Source: Pseudomonas sp. SID14000
GTDB lineage: Bacteria > Pseudomonadota > Gammaproteobacteria > Pseudomonadales > Pseudomonadaceae
DNA: 64,000 bases
NCBI RefSeq assembly: GCF_002165135.1
Contig: NZ_NFZQ01000005.1
Coordinates: 281,650 to 345,649 of the forward strand
Reading direction: 5' to 3'
Shown here: piece by piece, positions 28,535 through 37,116 of the stretch
Position numbering within the stretch: position 1 is the stretch's first letter
Layout: each line of letters opens with the position of its first letter
Notes under the pieces: model-generated
The model's input: the letters and a program-made list of their open reading frames with translations, nothing else
What the model was told of the DNA's origin: nothing
The model's database searches: none
Position numbers and translations under genes: made by a program

Positions 28535-29323
28535 GTGCTTTCCACGCTTAAAAAAACCCTGATTTCCTTCCTGCTGTTGTCCGTCGCCGGTTGCTCGACG
28601 GGCCTGCGCATCGACCGTAGCCACCCTTCGGTCAACCAGGACAACCGCATCCAGTTCGTTGTCCTGCACTACACCAATGCTTCGCTGGAGCGTTCCCTGG
28701 CGTTGCTGACCCATGGCGAAGTCAGCAGCCATTACCTGATTGGTGACGGCCCGGCAACGGTGTACCAGCTGGTGGATGAAAGCCGCCGCGCCTGGCATGC
28801 CGGTGATAGCCAGTGGCAGGGGCGGACCTGGTTGAACTCCTCCTCCATCGGTATCGAAATCGTCAACCCGGGCTTCACCGACACGCCGAATGGCCGGGTC
28901 TGGCACCCTTACAGTGAAGCGCAGATCCAGTCGCTGATCGCGTTGCTCAAGGACATCGTCAAACGTAACAACATCGAGCCGCGGCACATTATTGGCCACA
29001 GCGATATCGCGCCGCTGCGCAAGCTGGATCCGGGGCCGCTGTTCCCTTGGAAGCGCCTGGCCGACGCCGGGCTGGGTGTGTGGCCGGATGCCAATGCGGT
29101 GGCACGGCAACAGGCCTATTTCAGCGTCAACCCGCCGAGCGTTGGCTGGTATCAGCAGGAGCTGGCGCGGTTTGGCTATTCGATCGAGCAGACTGGGGTA
29201 CTGGATGTTGCCACCCGCCACGTGATCGCCGCGTTCCAGATGCGTTTCCGCCCGCAGCGCTTCGATGGCATGCCAGATGCGCAGACGGCAGCGATGCTGC
29301 AGGTGCTCAACCGGATGCGTTGA
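28535..29323 (+). CDS. ampDh2: N-acetylmuramoyl-L-alanine amidase (AmpDh2-like lipoprotein)
   Basis: 262 residues starting with GTG. The signal ends in lipobox LLLSVAGCS, so it is a lipoprotein. The amidase_2 domain has zinc ligands in VVLHYTNAS and IIGHSDIAPLRKLDPGP (His and Asp), and the C-terminal third is a peptidoglycan-binding domain (YSIEQTGVLDVATRHVIAAFQ). It cleaves the lactyl-amide bond in periplasmic peptidoglycan. A stand-alone gene between two c-di-GMP enzymes. Confidence 0.9.
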   Translation: MLSTLKKTLISFLLLSVAGCSTGLRIDRSHPSVNQDNRIQFVVLHYTNASLERSLALLTHGEVSSHYLIGDGPATVYQLVDESRRAWHAGDSQWQGRTWLNSSSIGIEIVNPGFTDTPNGRVWHPYSEAQIQSLIALLKDIVKRNNIEPRHIIGHSDIAPLRKLDPGPLFPWKRLADAGLGVWPDANAVARQQAYFSVNPPSVGWYQQELARFGYSIEQTGVLDVATRHVIAAFQMRFRPQRFDGMPDAQTAAMLQVLNRMR

Positions 29324-29437
29324 TCTGCCAGGCGGGGGCCTGGCTGTTGTGTAGGAGCGGCCTGCGAAGGCTGTAGCAAAGCGCCCAACGGTGAGGGTGA
29401 TTCCTGATTCAGTTGCTATACCTTTGTTATCAACTGG

Positions 29438-31051
29438 ATGTCTTCGATGTCAGCCCTCATCGTCTCGCTGCGCCAAATTTTTTACCGTCCCTGGATGCTG
29501 GCCACATTGGCAGCACTGGCCAGCGCAGCTCTGTTGCTCTCCGCCAGCATCGGCATTGCCCTGCAACAGATGAAGCAAAGCGAGAGCGCACAGATGAACG
29601 CCCAGGGCGAGCGCTTTCTCGAGCGCCTCGAACAGGTGTTTGGCCAGTTGCGTGAAGGGGTCGACCTGCTGCAGGCGCAGCCCTTGCGCGGCTGCACCCC
29701 GGCGATGCTGACGGCATTGCAGCAGGTAGGCCTGAGTTCACGCTTCATTTATGAAGCCGCCTATGTGGATGGTGATGTTGCCTGCTCCAACCGCGGTGAT
29801 GAGCGGGCGTTCGAACCCTTGCGGGTACCCGACATTCAGGGGCCGACCTACAGCTACTGGCTGAACACCACGACCGAGCCGAACGAGAACCTGGCCGCGC
29901 TGATGCTGGGACGGGGCAAATTCGTGGTCTCCACCTCCCGTGGGCACCTGACCGATGTGGTCGACCTGCCCCCGGGCGGCAGCCTGGTGGTGGTGCTGGA
30001 TAACGGTACCCGTGCTATCCCCGTACTGGGCCCGCCGCAGGTATGGCCGCCCCCCTCGGCCTGGTCGACCAGCCACAAGTCGCTGCTCGAACTCAGCGAC
30101 CGCCTGATCTACCGCATGCCGACCAAGTCACCGGACTACCAGCTGGTGCTGATTGCTCCGCGGGCGAGCCTCCCGTTGAGGATGAACGGCATGCTCTGGC
30201 TTCTGTTCCCCGGCAGTGTACTGGCTGCCTGCTGCATCGGCTGGCTGGTGCTGCAACTGATCCTGCAGCGGCGGTCGATGAGCTCGGAACTGCAGAATGC
30301 CTTGCGCCGCGGCGAACTGCAGGTGCTCTACCAGCCGATCTTCGAGCTCGACAGCCGGCGCTGTGTGGGGGCCGAGGCGCTGGTGCGCTGGCGCCGCCCG
30401 GACGGCACCCTGACCAGCCCGGACCTGTTCATCCCGTTGGCAGAAAACACTGGGCAGATTTGCCAGATCACTGACTTTGTCCTGCAGCGTGTGCTGGAAC
30501 AGCTAGGGCAACTGCTACGCTCGCACCCCAACTTGTACATTTCGGTGAACCTGGCGGCCTGCGATGTGATGGTGCCGCGCATTGGCCGGGTGGCGGCACG
30601 CTTGCTGGCGTTGCATCGGGTGGCGGCCAGCCAGATTGCCTTTGAAGTGACCGAGCGCGGCCTGATCGACGTGGTGGTGGCCCGCGACAACCTGCAGGCG
30701 CTGCGCGCGGTGGGGCATCAGGTGCTGATCGACGATTTTGGTACAGGTTATTGCAGCCTGGCCTACCTGCAGACCCTGCCGGTGGACTGCCTGAAGATCG
30801 ACAAGGCCTTTATCGATGCCCTGGGGCATGACGCTGCCAGCAGCGGTGTTGCCCCGCATATCATCCGCATGGCTCATGACTTGCACCTGCGAGTGATTGC
30901 CGAAGGCATCGAGTGTGAAGACCAGGCGGTGCTGCTGAACAGCGAAGGGGTCAATTATGGCCAGGGCTGGCTGTTTGCCCGGCCACTGAATGCCCGGCAG
31001 TTTGCCGAACTGGTGACCCGCGGACGGCTGCCGCGGCGGGTTGAGCATTGA
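29438..31051 (+). CDS. CSS-motif EAL-domain c-di-GMP phosphodiesterase
   Basis: 537 residues: a first membrane segment (about 20-40), a periplasmic CSS-type sensor region (with the paired Cys in LRGCTPAML and DVACSNRGD), a second segment (about 250-270) and a cytoplasmic EAL domain. Catalytic motifs GAEALVRWRRPDG, DDFGTGYCSLAYL and KIDKAFID are intact, so it should hydrolyse c-di-GMP. In CSS-EAL proteins the redox state of the periplasmic Cys pair (via DsbA/DsbB) controls activity; dsbA lies 4 kb away. Confidence 0.9.
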   Translation: MSSMSALIVSLRQIFYRPWMLATLAALASAALLLSASIGIALQQMKQSESAQMNAQGERFLERLEQVFGQLREGVDLLQAQPLRGCTPAMLTALQQVGLSSRFIYEAAYVDGDVACSNRGDERAFEPLRVPDIQGPTYSYWLNTTTEPNENLAALMLGRGKFVVSTSRGHLTDVVDLPPGGSLVVVLDNGTRAIPVLGPPQVWPPPSAWSTSHKSLLELSDRLIYRMPTKSPDYQLVLIAPRASLPLRMNGMLWLLFPGSVLAACCIGWLVLQLILQRRSMSSELQNALRRGELQVLYQPIFELDSRRCVGAEALVRWRRPDGTLTSPDLFIPLAENTGQICQITDFVLQRVLEQLGQLLRSHPNLYISVNLAACDVMVPRIGRVAARLLALHRVAASQIAFEVTERGLIDVVVARDNLQALRAVGHQVLIDDFGTGYCSLAYLQTLPVDCLKIDKAFIDALGHDAASSGVAPHIIRMAHDLHLRVIAEGIECEDQAVLLNSEGVNYGQGWLFARPLNARQFAELVTRGRLPRRVEH

Positions 31052-31072
31052 GTGATCCTGCACCGGCCTCAT

Positions 31073-32839
31073 TCAGACCGGCAGCGCCATGTAGAACTGG
31101 GTCCCCTGCCCCGGTCTGGAAAAAACGCCCATGCGCCCGCCATGCAGCTGAACGATTTCTTTGCACAACGCCAGCCCCAGCCCCGCGCCACCTTTCTTGC
31201 GCCCTACCTGCACGAATGGCTCGAAGATGCGCCCTTGCTGCCCATAGGCAATGCCCTCGCCGTTGTCCTCGACACTGATGATCACCCGCTCCGCATGCCG
31301 TCGCGCATGCAGGCGGATACGCCCACCGCTGGCGGTATGACGGATGGCGTTGTGCAACAGGTTGTCCAGCACCCGGTCGAGCTGGGCGACGTCGGCCTGG
31401 ATACGTGGTAATGGCGGCTCCAGCTCCGTGATCAACTCGATCTGCTTGTGCGCCGCCGGCTCGGCAAAGCGCCGTTGTGCACGCTCCAGCAGCTCGTCGA
31501 TGGCGCAGGGCGCCAGGTCGAGCTTCTGTATCCCGCTCTGGTAGCGACTGAAGTTGAGCAGGTCGTTGATCAACTGGGTCAGGCGCTGCATTTCCTCACC
31601 GATGGTTTCCAGCAGGTCATGCTCGCGTGCCTCGGGTGGGAACTTGAGCCGCTCGCGCAACAGGCCGAAGGCCATGTGCATGCCGGTCACCGGGGTTCGC
31701 AGTTCGTGGGAGGCGCGCAGTACGAACTCGCTGCGCACGCGTTCGAAGGCTCGCTGCTCGGTTACATCGTGAAGCACCATTACCGCACCAAGGATCGGCC
31801 CTTGCGGGTGGCTGACCGGGGTCAGGCTGCAGGCGAGCAGGCGCGTTTCGTCATCGACCTCCATGTTCAGGTCGTCCGGCTGGCGGTCGAGGTTGCCGCC
31901 GCGCAGTACCTGGCGTAGCTGCTGTTCCAGTTCCGGGCGCTGCAGGGCTTCGGCCAGGCTGCTGCCCACGCGGCTGTCGGTCCAGCCCAGCTGGCGCTGC
32001 GCCACCGGGTTGAGGTGCTCCAGGCGACCCTGGCGATCGATGATCAGCAGGCCATCGTCGATGCTGTCCAGTACGGCCTGCAAGCGTTGCTGACCGGCCA
32101 GCAGTTCATCGACGTTGGTGGCCTGGTGCTGGCGCAAGGCATCGGCCATAAGCCCGAAGCGGCGGGTCAACTGGTTCAGTTCGGTGGCCTGGGTTATCGG
32201 CAGGGTGACGTCGAAATTGCCCTTGCCGAGTTCGTCGGCCGCTTTGGCCAAGGCTTCGATCGGCTGGCCGAAGCGCCGGGCGATATTGTGCGCGGTGATG
32301 AAGCCCAGTACCAGCACCACCAGGCCCATCAGGCCAAGTACACCGCTGACCAGCAGGGCGTGGTCGCGGGTGTGCTCCTCGCTGCGGATGATATGTTCCA
32401 GGGCCTGCCTGTGGGAGTCGATCAGGTCGGTGCGGACCTGGTTGAACGCTGCGCCCAGTGGTTGCTCCACCCCCATGCTGCGGGCGGGTGCAGGGCTATC
32501 GCGGTAAGCCTGGAGGAAGGCTTGGTAGTTGCTGCTCGCCTTGCTGAAGCCGGTGCGCTCGCCGCCTTGTTCCAGCGCTTGGTTAAGCAGCGTCTGGAAG
32601 TTGTCCTGTAACAGCCGCAGGTTCTCCGGTGCGGTCGAGTCATCGAGGATCAGGGTCAACTGTTCGCCAAGGTTCTGGCGCAACTTCAGCCCAACTTCCA
32701 GGGCGTGGGTGGTATCGCGAACCAGTCGCTGTTGCACCGTGGCCATCTGCAGCACGCTGACCAGGCCTAGCAGCAACCCGAGCAAGGCCACGGTGATCAG
32801 CGCCGAAATGTTGAGAAAAAGCCGCGTGCGCAGCTTCAT
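31073..32839 (-). CDS. kinB: Sensor histidine kinase KinB
   Basis: 588 residues. Two membrane segments (about 10-30 and 165-185) bracket a periplasmic sensor; then HAMP, PAS (about 250-350) and the kinase core with phospho-acceptor His in RASHELRTPVTG (about 378), N box DNLLHNAIRHT and G boxes DNGEGIAYG and GGAGLGLALCK. It phosphorylates AlgB. The ATG at 32839 was chosen; an earlier in-frame ATG at 32854 overlaps algB's stop. Its start overlaps or abuts the end of algB, so the pair is one operon. Confidence 0.94.
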   Translation of the reverse strand: MKLRTRLFLNISALITVALLGLLLGLVSVLQMATVQQRLVRDTTHALEVGLKLRQNLGEQLTLILDDSTAPENLRLLQDNFQTLLNQALEQGGERTGFSKASSNYQAFLQAYRDSPAPARSMGVEQPLGAAFNQVRTDLIDSHRQALEHIIRSEEHTRDHALLVSGVLGLMGLVVLVLGFITAHNIARRFGQPIEALAKAADELGKGNFDVTLPITQATELNQLTRRFGLMADALRQHQATNVDELLAGQQRLQAVLDSIDDGLLIIDRQGRLEHLNPVAQRQLGWTDSRVGSSLAEALQRPELEQQLRQVLRGGNLDRQPDDLNMEVDDETRLLACSLTPVSHPQGPILGAVMVLHDVTEQRAFERVRSEFVLRASHELRTPVTGMHMAFGLLRERLKFPPEAREHDLLETIGEEMQRLTQLINDLLNFSRYQSGIQKLDLAPCAIDELLERAQRRFAEPAAHKQIELITELEPPLPRIQADVAQLDRVLDNLLHNAIRHTASGGRIRLHARRHAERVIISVEDNGEGIAYGQQGRIFEPFVQVGRKKGGAGLGLALCKEIVQLHGGRMGVFSRPGQGTQFYMALPV

Positions 32840-32850
32840 GGGCGGCCACC

Positions 32851-34197
32851 TCATAGGTTGTACTGCTTGCGTTTGCGGTACAGGGTGGAGGCATCGATCC
32901 CCAGGGTCTTGGCGGCCTGATCCAGGGTGTCGCTGGCGGCCAGTATCGCGCCGATGTGGGCGCGTTCCAGCTCATCCAGGCTCAGCGCGGCGCCGACGCG
33001 CGGGGCATTGCCTGCGGGCTGCTCGCCCATGCCCAGGTGGCTGATTTCTACGCGCTCCTGCGGGCAGATGATGCTGGCCCGCTCCACCACGTTGCGCAGT
33101 TCGCGGATGTTGCCGGGCCAGCGGTAATTGAGCAGGGCTGTGCGGGCTTCATCACTGAAACCACGGGCAGGTCGGGAGTATTCCTTGACGAAGCGGGCGA
33201 GAAAGCGGTCGGCCAGGGTCAGGATGTCTTCACTGCGCTCGCGCAGGGGCGGCAGGTGCAGGGTGATGACGTTCAATCGATACAGCAGGTCTTCGCGGAA
33301 GCGGTTTTCGCGCACCATCTCTTCGAGATTGAGGTTGGTGGCGGCGAGGATACGCACATCGGCGCGGCGGGTGACCGGGTCGCCGACGCGTTCGTATTCC
33401 TTGTCCTGGATGAAGCGCAGCAGTTTGGGTTGCAAGGTCAGTGGGAAATCACCGATCTCGTCGAGGAACAGCGTGCCCCCGTCAGCCTGGTTGACCCGCC
33501 CCAGAGTGCTTTCGCTGGCTCCGGTGAAGGCGCCACGGGTGTGGCCGAACAACTCGCTTTCCATCAGCTCTGCGTTCAGTGACGGGCAGTTGATGGTCAC
33601 GCAGGCTTTGCGCGCGCGCTTGCTCCAGCCATGGATGGCCCGGGCCAGCTCACCTTTACCGGTGCCAGACTCGCCAAGGATAAGGATATTGGCGTCGGTG
33701 GTGGCGACCTGGCGGGCAGTTTCCAGCACCGCCATCATGGCCGGGCTGTGCGAGTCGAGGCCGTCCTTGGGTTTTCGCACTTCACCTTCCAGGGCCTCCA
33801 GGCGTGCGGAAAGCTGGCGCACTTCCAGCTGCTTGGCGGTAGCCAGGCGCAGTTGATCGGGGCTGCACGGCTTGACCAGGTAATCGGCGGCACCGGCCTG
33901 GATTGCGTCCACTGCCGTATCGATCGCCGAGTGCGCGGTGACGATCACCACCCGCATCCAGGGGGCCTGGATACGCATCTGCGCCAGCACATCGAGGCCG
34001 TTGTCTTCGCCCAGGCGCAAATCGAGGAAGCACAGGTCGAACACCTGGCGCTGCAGCAGGGTTTCGGCCTGGGCAGCGCTGTTGGCCGTGGCCACGCTGT
34101 AGCCCTCGTCCTCCAGGCAGTAGCGGAAGGTGCGCAGAATCGCGGACTCGTCATCCACCAGCAGAATGCGGCCTTGGTTGTCCTGAGCTGACTCCAT
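32851..34197 (-). CDS. algB: NtrC-family response regulator AlgB
   Basis: 448 residues. Receiver domain with phospho-acceptor D59 in CFLDLRL and KPCSPDQ Lys; AAA+ domain with Walker A GESGTGKG, the sigma-54-contacting GAFTGA loop intact, Walker B GGTLFLDEIGD and the R-finger region; C-terminal Fis-type helix-turn-helix (LDQAAKTLGIDASTLYRKRKQY). In P. aeruginosa AlgB controls alginate and biofilm genes with KinB. Divergent from the BON gene, upstream of which is a near-perfect sigma-54 promoter. Confidence 0.95.
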   Translation of the reverse strand: MESAQDNQGRILLVDDESAILRTFRYCLEDEGYSVATANSAAQAETLLQRQVFDLCFLDLRLGEDNGLDVLAQMRIQAPWMRVVIVTAHSAIDTAVDAIQAGAADYLVKPCSPDQLRLATAKQLEVRQLSARLEALEGEVRKPKDGLDSHSPAMMAVLETARQVATTDANILILGESGTGKGELARAIHGWSKRARKACVTINCPSLNAELMESELFGHTRGAFTGASESTLGRVNQADGGTLFLDEIGDFPLTLQPKLLRFIQDKEYERVGDPVTRRADVRILAATNLNLEEMVRENRFREDLLYRLNVITLHLPPLRERSEDILTLADRFLARFVKEYSRPARGFSDEARTALLNYRWPGNIRELRNVVERASIICPQERVEISHLGMGEQPAGNAPRVGAALSLDELERAHIGAILAASDTLDQAAKTLGIDASTLYRKRKQYNL

Positions 34198-34354
34198 GTG
34201 CTGCGCTCCTTAAGGGTAGATCTTCATTTAGTGTGGGGAAAATCGGGCAAGTTGCATGGTCAATTGTGAAGGAACCTGTCCTTTGCATGCTAGCCAATGG
34301 CCAATCAATGCCTGGAGGCCGTGCTATTCCGATGATTTCCTTAGAGGGGCACGG

Positions 34355-34369
34355 TGGCACATTGGTTGC
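34355..34369 (+). promoter_or_regulatory. Sigma-54 promoter upstream of the BON gene
   Basis: TGGCAC-ATTGG-TTGC matches the -24/-12 consensus (TGGCAC-N5-TTGC) exactly, with GG at 34356-34357 and GC at 34368-34369. It lies about 40 bases before the start codon at 34410, in the divergent spacer with algB. TTGCATG occurs twice upstream (34252 and 34283, 31 bases apart) and could be activator half-sites. Confidence 0.8.
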
Positions 34370-34409
34370 GAGGATTTTTAGCTTTTGCTCTACAAAAGGA
34401 GGCACTGCC

Positions 34410-35231
34410 ATGTCCTTTTCCATCCGCACCGCCATGTTGGCAGCCACCCTGCTGCCGGTGTTCACCCCGGCATTCGCCGGCCCGGTGCAGGACGCCCGCC
34501 TGGAGGGGGCCCTGCAAACGGCCCTGTCACTGAACCGCATGCTCGACCCGTTCCGTATTGAAGTCGAGGTGGACGGTAAGCGGGCGCGGCTTTCCGGTGA
34601 GGTGGAGAACGACGTTGAGCGCCAGCTGGCCGAGCATGTGGCCCTGGCTACCCGTGGCATCGAGCAAGTGGACAACCAGTTACGGGTCAATGCCCAGCTG
34701 GTGGAACGCCCGCTGGCGCTGCGTGCCTACGCCCAGCGCCTGGAAGATGCCACCCTGGCCGCAGTGATCCGTGCGCGGCTGCTATGGACCCGTATCACCG
34801 AGAAGGCGCCTATAGATGTACAGAGCAGCGAGGGTGTGGTGACCCTGCGCGGCAAGGTCGACAGCGCCGAGGCCAAGGAGTTGGCTGGCGTGGTGGCGCG
34901 TACCACCGAGGGCGTGCACCTGGTCAACAACCTGGTCAGCCTCGATACCGCTGCCATGGCCAAGGCCCGGGAAGCTCCGGTAGGGGCACAGACCGGGCCG
35001 CAACCGAGCGACAGCTGGATCATCGACAAGATTCAGAACAGCTACCGCTTCAGTCGCAACCTCGATGGTCTGAACCTGAAAGTGGCCAGTGAAGAGGGCC
35101 TCGTGCGGCTGTCGGGAGAGGTCGTCAGCAGCGAGCAGAGAACCATTGCCGTGGAGATCGCACGGCAGATCATCGGCGTGCGCGGGGTGGATGCCGACCT
35201 GCTCAAGGTAGCGACCAAGGTCGAGGGCTGA
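34410..35231 (+). CDS. Periplasmic BON-domain protein (three repeats)
   Basis: 273 residues with a Sec signal (MLAATLLPVFTPAFA) and three BON-type repeats, each with the pattern of a charged strand then V-x-L-x-G-x-V: RARLSGEVEN, VVTLRGKVDSAEAKEL and LVRLSGEVVSSEQRTI. BON domains bind membranes or peptidoglycan and are linked to osmotic and envelope stress (OsmY-like). The start has AAAAGGAGGCACTGCC upstream. It has its own sigma-54 promoter and is first in a run of small envelope genes. Confidence 0.88.
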   Translation: MSFSIRTAMLAATLLPVFTPAFAGPVQDARLEGALQTALSLNRMLDPFRIEVEVDGKRARLSGEVENDVERQLAEHVALATRGIEQVDNQLRVNAQLVERPLALRAYAQRLEDATLAAVIRARLLWTRITEKAPIDVQSSEGVVTLRGKVDSAEAKELAGVVARTTEGVHLVNNLVSLDTAAMAKAREAPVGAQTGPQPSDSWIIDKIQNSYRFSRNLDGLNLKVASEEGLVRLSGEVVSSEQRTIAVEIARQIIGVRGVDADLLKVATKVEG

Positions 35232-35242
35232 TCGTGCAATTC

Positions 35243-35268
35243 GCACGATGCCGTGCGTGGCATCGTGC
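35243..35268. other. 26-base perfect palindromic element after the BON gene
   Basis: Arms GCACGATGCC and GGCATCGTGC around GTGCGT. A second overlapping repeat (TCGTGC-AATTC-GCACGA, 35232-35248) is mutually exclusive with it. No T run follows, so it may be a protein-binding site for the sigma-54 promoter 76 bases downstream rather than a terminator. Confidence 0.5.
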
Positions 35269-35343
35269 AGGATACATTCTTGCCGATCTTGCAGGATTTT
35301 CTTAAATATATGATTTAAAAGGATTTTATTTTAAGTGCAAGGC

Positions 35344-35359
35344 TGGCATGCAGGCTGCA
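35344..35359 (+). promoter_or_regulatory. Second sigma-54 promoter, before the small membrane protein gene
   Basis: TGGCATG-CAGGC-TGCA gives GG-N10-GC (35345-35346 and 35357-35358) with one mismatch in each box from consensus. It lies about 47 bases before the start codon at 35406. Confidence 0.65.
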
Positions 35360-35405
35360 ATTACCTGTTCAGGTGTGAACAAGAATTACAGCAGGAGGAG
35401 CCGGC

Positions 35406-35899
<494 letters not shown>

Positions 35900-35901
35900 A
35901 G

Positions 35902-36372
35902 ATGGGCAGGAAGCATTGGACAACCCTGGCTGCCGCCCTGTTATTGGGTGGCAGTGCGGCGGCGATGGCGGCCAACGACGGCCAGGTCCGGGTCGATCAG
36001 TTGCTCGGCTCGGACCCGGAGTACCGGGAAACCTGGCAGGACACGATCAAAGGCGAGGAACGCCTGCCCGATTGGGTGGTCAATCTGACCGGCAGTGCCC
36101 AGCAGCAGATGTCCGCCGTTACCGAAGACGGCGACAAGTATCTGGTCGGCCCGTTGTGCGAAGGCCAGGACAACTGCACCTACAAGCGCCTCATCGTGGC
36201 GTTCAGCTGGGACAAAGACGATGCCTACGGGATGCTCGTGGAGGTACCCGAGGGTTTGCCAAATGACAAGTCGCCTACCCGCCACGCGCAGTACCGCTGG
36301 CTGGGTGAGCCGGACGACGGCATGAAGGCGATGCTGCGGGAGCAGCTCAAGCGTGACCCGAACTGGTACTAA
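35902..36372 (+). CDS. Ivy-family vertebrate-lysozyme inhibitor
   Basis: 156 residues with a Sec signal (AALLLGGSAAAMA). The active loop, a Cys-bracketed short segment, is CEGQDNC (C86-C92), the same position as the CKPHDC-type lysozyme-binding loop of Ivy; here His is absent from the loop, which may change the target. C-terminal YRWLGEPDD is also family-like. Periplasmic; blocks C-type lysozyme or regulates the cell's own lytic transglycosylases. Translationally close to the DUF1328 gene. Confidence 0.85.
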   Translation: MGRKHWTTLAAALLLGGSAAAMAANDGQVRVDQLLGSDPEYRETWQDTIKGEERLPDWVVNLTGSAQQQMSAVTEDGDKYLVGPLCEGQDNCTYKRLIVAFSWDKDDAYGMLVEVPEGLPNDKSPTRHAQYRWLGEPDDGMKAMLREQLKRDPNWY

Positions 36373-36581
36373 GCATTTGCACCGGTACGGATGAAATGTC
36401 ATGCACTGTCACGTAATAGAAGCTGAACCTTTCTATATTTCAGCCTTCTATGATGCGCCGCCCCGAGGAGGGGCAGCACATGACCAAGGGGCCGGGCTGT
36501 TCTGATTGTTGCAGGATCGGAGTGGCCTAGGGGTACAGGGAGTGCCTCCAGCAATGGGCCGGGTCAGGAAAAGGCGGAATC

Positions 36582-36632
36582 GGAAGTTCAGGTCGGTGGT
36601 GTCATAGGGGCACCTGACCAGACCTGACTTCC
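36582..36632 (+). other. Strong hairpin of unknown role
   Basis: GGAAGTTCAGGTC pairs with GACCTGACTTCC (12 bp, one bulge), with an inner GGTG...CACC stem. No T run follows; GAGGAGCC-ATG-TAG, a ribosome site with a start codon immediately followed by a stop, lies just after it. Confidence 0.55.
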
Positions 36633-36755
36633 GAGGAGCCATGTAGGAAACGTTCCTTCCCCCTGCGCGATTTCCTCTCCGAGACACATTTTGTTTCGAC
36701 CATACATCATTTTTTTTCGATCAGCCCGGCGCTTGTTCAAGCGGCATATCAGCCA

Positions 36756-36769
36756 TTCGGATTGTCGAA
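36756..36769. promoter_or_regulatory. Candidate AauR box 1 upstream of gltP
   Basis: TTCGG-ATTG-TCGAA; one mismatch from the TTCGG-N4-CCGAA motif described for AauR, the acidic-amino-acid response regulator of P. putida. Confidence 0.55.
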
Positions 36770-36832
36770 CAAGCCATCTCCTCTGTCTTTTTTACCCTGC
36801 CAAATCTGCCTAAATATGGCGGTTTGGTCTTG

Positions 36833-36846
36833 TTCGGGATTCCGAA
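36833..36846. promoter_or_regulatory. Candidate AauR box 2 upstream of gltP
   Basis: TTCGG-GATT-CCGAA, an exact match to the AauR inverted repeat, 77 bases from box 1. Confidence 0.7.
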
Positions 36847-36904
36847 CGTTGTAAATCAAGCACTTGCGAACCTCCCGTTTTGGTCAGAAACACTATGCAT
36901 AAAC

Positions 36905-36918
36905 GGCATGGGTCATGC
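36905..36918 (+). promoter_or_regulatory. Candidate sigma-54 promoter of gltP
   Basis: GGCATG-GGTC-ATGC fits GG-N10-GC, with mismatches from TGGCACG-N4-TTGC at three places. Located 59 bases after AauR box 2. Confidence 0.4.
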
Positions 36919-37116
36919 GTTTCAGGCATTAGATTTCCCCCCTTGCCATCGCAATAGTTGCCGCCTTTTTCGCTGGCCCGAGCGTTCTGTCGCTCGCCTG
37001 CGGTGTCCTTACATGAAGTCGCCGGACGGAAGCATCTGCAGCCCGTAGCCTAGCCAACGGCTCTGTTACGCGCGTTTCCGTTGGGTGCCATGACCACTAG
37101 AACAAAGGGTAAAGAC

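Larger units (their letters stand above)
36373..37116. other. 744-base intergenic region upstream of gltP
   Basis: No credible gene of normal size. From left to right it holds: a GC hairpin GCCCC-GAGGA-GGGGC (36460-36474), a large hairpin (36582-36632), two TTCGG-N4-(C/T)CGAA boxes (36756-36769, 36833-36846), a sigma-54-like GG-N10-GC (36905-36918) and a long pyrimidine-rich stretch. The 3' half looks like the gltP control region and leader; the 5' half is unexplained. Confidence 0.6.

Noticed and set aside
29340..29375. REP element after the amidase gene
   Set aside because: Only a fragment (GTAGGAGCGGCCTGCGAAGG) without a complete palindrome.
36448..36687. 79-codon minus-strand frame before gltP
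   Set aside because: No ribosome site, no family resemblance and it runs through strong hairpins.
36824..37048. 74-codon plus-strand frame in the gltP leader
   Set aside because: Overlaps the AauR box and the sigma-54 candidate; composition unlike real genes here.
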